Assembly: GCF_030547075.1 (NCBI RefSeq)
Contig: NZ_JAUOQH010000016.1
Coordinates: forward strand, 33,393 to 97,392
DNA from: Alteromonas sp. 1_MG-2023
GTDB lineage: Bacteria; Pseudomonadota; Gammaproteobacteria; Enterobacterales; Alteromonadaceae
Reading direction: 5' to 3'
DNA: 64,000 bases
The notes beneath the pieces were generated by a model, which saw nothing but the letters and a program-made list of their open reading frames with translations, had not been told where the DNA came from and did no database searches. Shown here in pieces: positions 63,183 through 64,000 of the stretch. Positions within the stretch are counted from its first letter, which is position 1. Every line of letters starts with the position of its first letter. Made by a program: the position numbers and the translations under genes.

Positions 63183-63553
63183 CTATTTCATATAGTTAGT
63201 AGTGTTGGCGTCGTGAGTTAATTCTTGCGGCGCTTTTTTATAGTCCTTTTTTGCAAGACACTCGCTCATAAATCAGGACACCCATATAATATTCAATTAC
63301 TGAATACTTGGTAAGAAATCAAAACAGGGTTTGGTTAGGACCTTTACAAAGATTAAGACTAATAAATTAAGTTAAATAACTTAACATTGAACTCTCCCTC
63401 ATTCTGAAGAGGATTTATCAGCTAAGCTTTAGCGTACTAATCTTTGATTATTTGGATGATAAGGTAAGTGGCGTGAATGAAAAGCTAACCCAAAGCCAAA
63501 CTTGGTATTCGGCGGGTAGCAATGGAAAGGCTGATCGACGTAGAGAATTGATT
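63183..63553. other. 371-bp intergenic region before the transposase gene
   Basis: Apart from the terminator at its left end I see nothing definite. No clear REP palindrome of the kind recognised by the neighbouring transposase was found. Confidence 0.6.
63208..63240 (+). terminator. Terminator after the AztD-like gene
   Basis: GCGTCGTGAG (63208-63217), loop TTAATT, CTTGCGGCGC (63224-63233), with three G.U pairs, then TTTTTTTA. Confidence 0.8.
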
Positions 63554-64000
63554 TTAAATACCTAGCACCATATTGTGCCAGTCTGTATGTTGTAGCCCTG
63601 TACGCACTAGAATAGGCGATTGGTTATGGTTGATAACGCCAGTCTTGTTGGCGATTACCTGTCGGCCTGTATTTTCTACCAGCTCCAGGTAGTCACTGAG
63701 TAGGAAAGGTAATCCTTTAATTTTGGTGCTCGCGCTGCCAAGGAAAGGTAAAAGAGATTTAGGTTGTTTACCCTTTTGCGCAGCCTTTATTCTTTGTTTT
63801 ACGCTAGTAAAATCAGAGCTCTCGGGTGTTTTTGCTATGTCAACTCGAAGTGGATTTAAATCAACGTATGCCATACATGCAGCTAGCGCCGCTTCATCCA
63901 GCAGTGATTGTGACTTAAATCGCCCTTCCCAAAACCGCCCCGTACAGTCATCTTCTTTATTGGCTTTACGCGCAATATATTCGTTTAAAAGCCGCATAAA
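63554..64000 (-). CDS. REP-associated tyrosine transposase (RAYT), N-terminus outside window
   Basis: The minus-strand frame is still open at base 64000, so this is the C-terminal part of a gene continuing beyond the window. The text NEYIARKANKEDDCTGRFWEGRFKSQSLLDEAALAACMAYVDLNPLRV is the conserved end of the Y1/IS200-like transposase domain of RAYT proteins. A variable tail follows (about 60-147). The Tyr in LNEYIARK is the probable catalytic or flanking Tyr. RAYTs move REP elements and are usually single-copy domesticated genes. Whether the gene is intact cannot be told here. Confidence 0.83.
   Translation of the reverse strand, partial: FMRLLNEYIARKANKEDDCTGRFWEGRFKSQSLLDEAALAACMAYVDLNPLRVDIAKTPESSDFTSVKQRIKAAQKGKQPKSLLPFLGSASTKIKGLPFLLSDYLELVENTGRQVIANKTGVINHNQSPILVRTGLQHTDWHNMVLGI

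Noticed and set aside
1..64000. CRISPR array, prophage, tRNA or rRNA genes
   Set aside because: No regular spaced repeats, phage structural genes, cloverleaf-like segments or rRNA stretches were seen; the short tandem repeats found have no spacers.

Overview
The window looks like chromosomal DNA of a marine gammaproteobacterium of the Alteromonas group. I infer this from protein character and gene order, not from a database search. Signs include the rsd/nudC/hemE neighbourhood, the queG<>nnr-tsaE-amiB-mutL-miaA-hfq-hflX-hflK-hflC string known from Enterobacteria and Alteromonadales, a large TonB-dependent receptor beside glycoside hydrolases, and many chemoreceptors. No tRNA, rRNA, CRISPR array or prophage was found. 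The only mobile-element gene is a partial REP-associated tyrosine transposase at the right edge.

Layout. 1-0.6 kb: end of a sulfite dehydrogenase pair (SorA tail, SorB-like cytochrome c). 0.8-19.1 kb: a beta-glucan/beta-glucoside utilisation locus. It contains a GH3 lipoprotein exo-glucanase and a FucP-type sugar permease (minus strand), then a divergent TonB-dependent receptor. These are followed by an operon of flavin-dependent halogenase, SapC-like protein, cupin/JmjC-like protein and a second halogenase, then a HugZ-like protein, a GH1 beta-glucosidase, a GPH symporter and a LacI regulator. Near-identical 14-bp operators (core AAGCGCTT) lie before the permease, the receptor and the GH1 gene, and tie the locus into one regulon. 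19.1-23.9 kb: signalling block with a soluble CZB-domain chemoreceptor, an Aer-like PAS chemoreceptor, SOS gene yebG with a LexA box, and a GAF histidine kinase. 24.0-30.8 kb: rpsF-rpsR-rplI (no priB between), then a MOSC protein and an ECF sigma/anti-sigma/DUF4097/lipoprotein group sitting between rplI and dnaB. 30.9-37.2 kb: an OmpA-type porin with calcium-binding repeats, a translationally overlapping zur-cheX-yjbQ operon, rsd, nudC, hemE and an anchored hypothetical protein. 37.3-48.5 kb: the conserved queG...hflC housekeeping string. 48.8-61.8 kb: AbgT transporter, hemH, DUF4112 protein, an acetolactate-synthase-like enzyme with an aldehyde dehydrogenase, DUF2237 protein, ubiG, two glutathione transferases, a homocysteine methyltransferase, and a ROK regulator divergent from a fructokinase. 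62.0-64.0 kb: a perfect Zur box in front of a broken AztD-like zinc metallochaperone gene, then the transposase fragment.

How it fits together. The first third is a carbon-scavenging system. The receptor would import beta-glucan oligosaccharides, the GH3 lipoprotein would trim them in the cell envelope, the permease and GPH carrier would take sugars through the inner membrane, and GH1 would finish hydrolysis in the cytoplasm under LacI control. The halogenase/SapC/cupin module inside it has no evident place in sugar catabolism and is the least explained part of the window. A second thread is zinc: a Zur repressor, a textbook Zur operator in front of a decayed zinc chaperone, and a zinc-binding CZB chemoreceptor. 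The rest is ordinary housekeeping.
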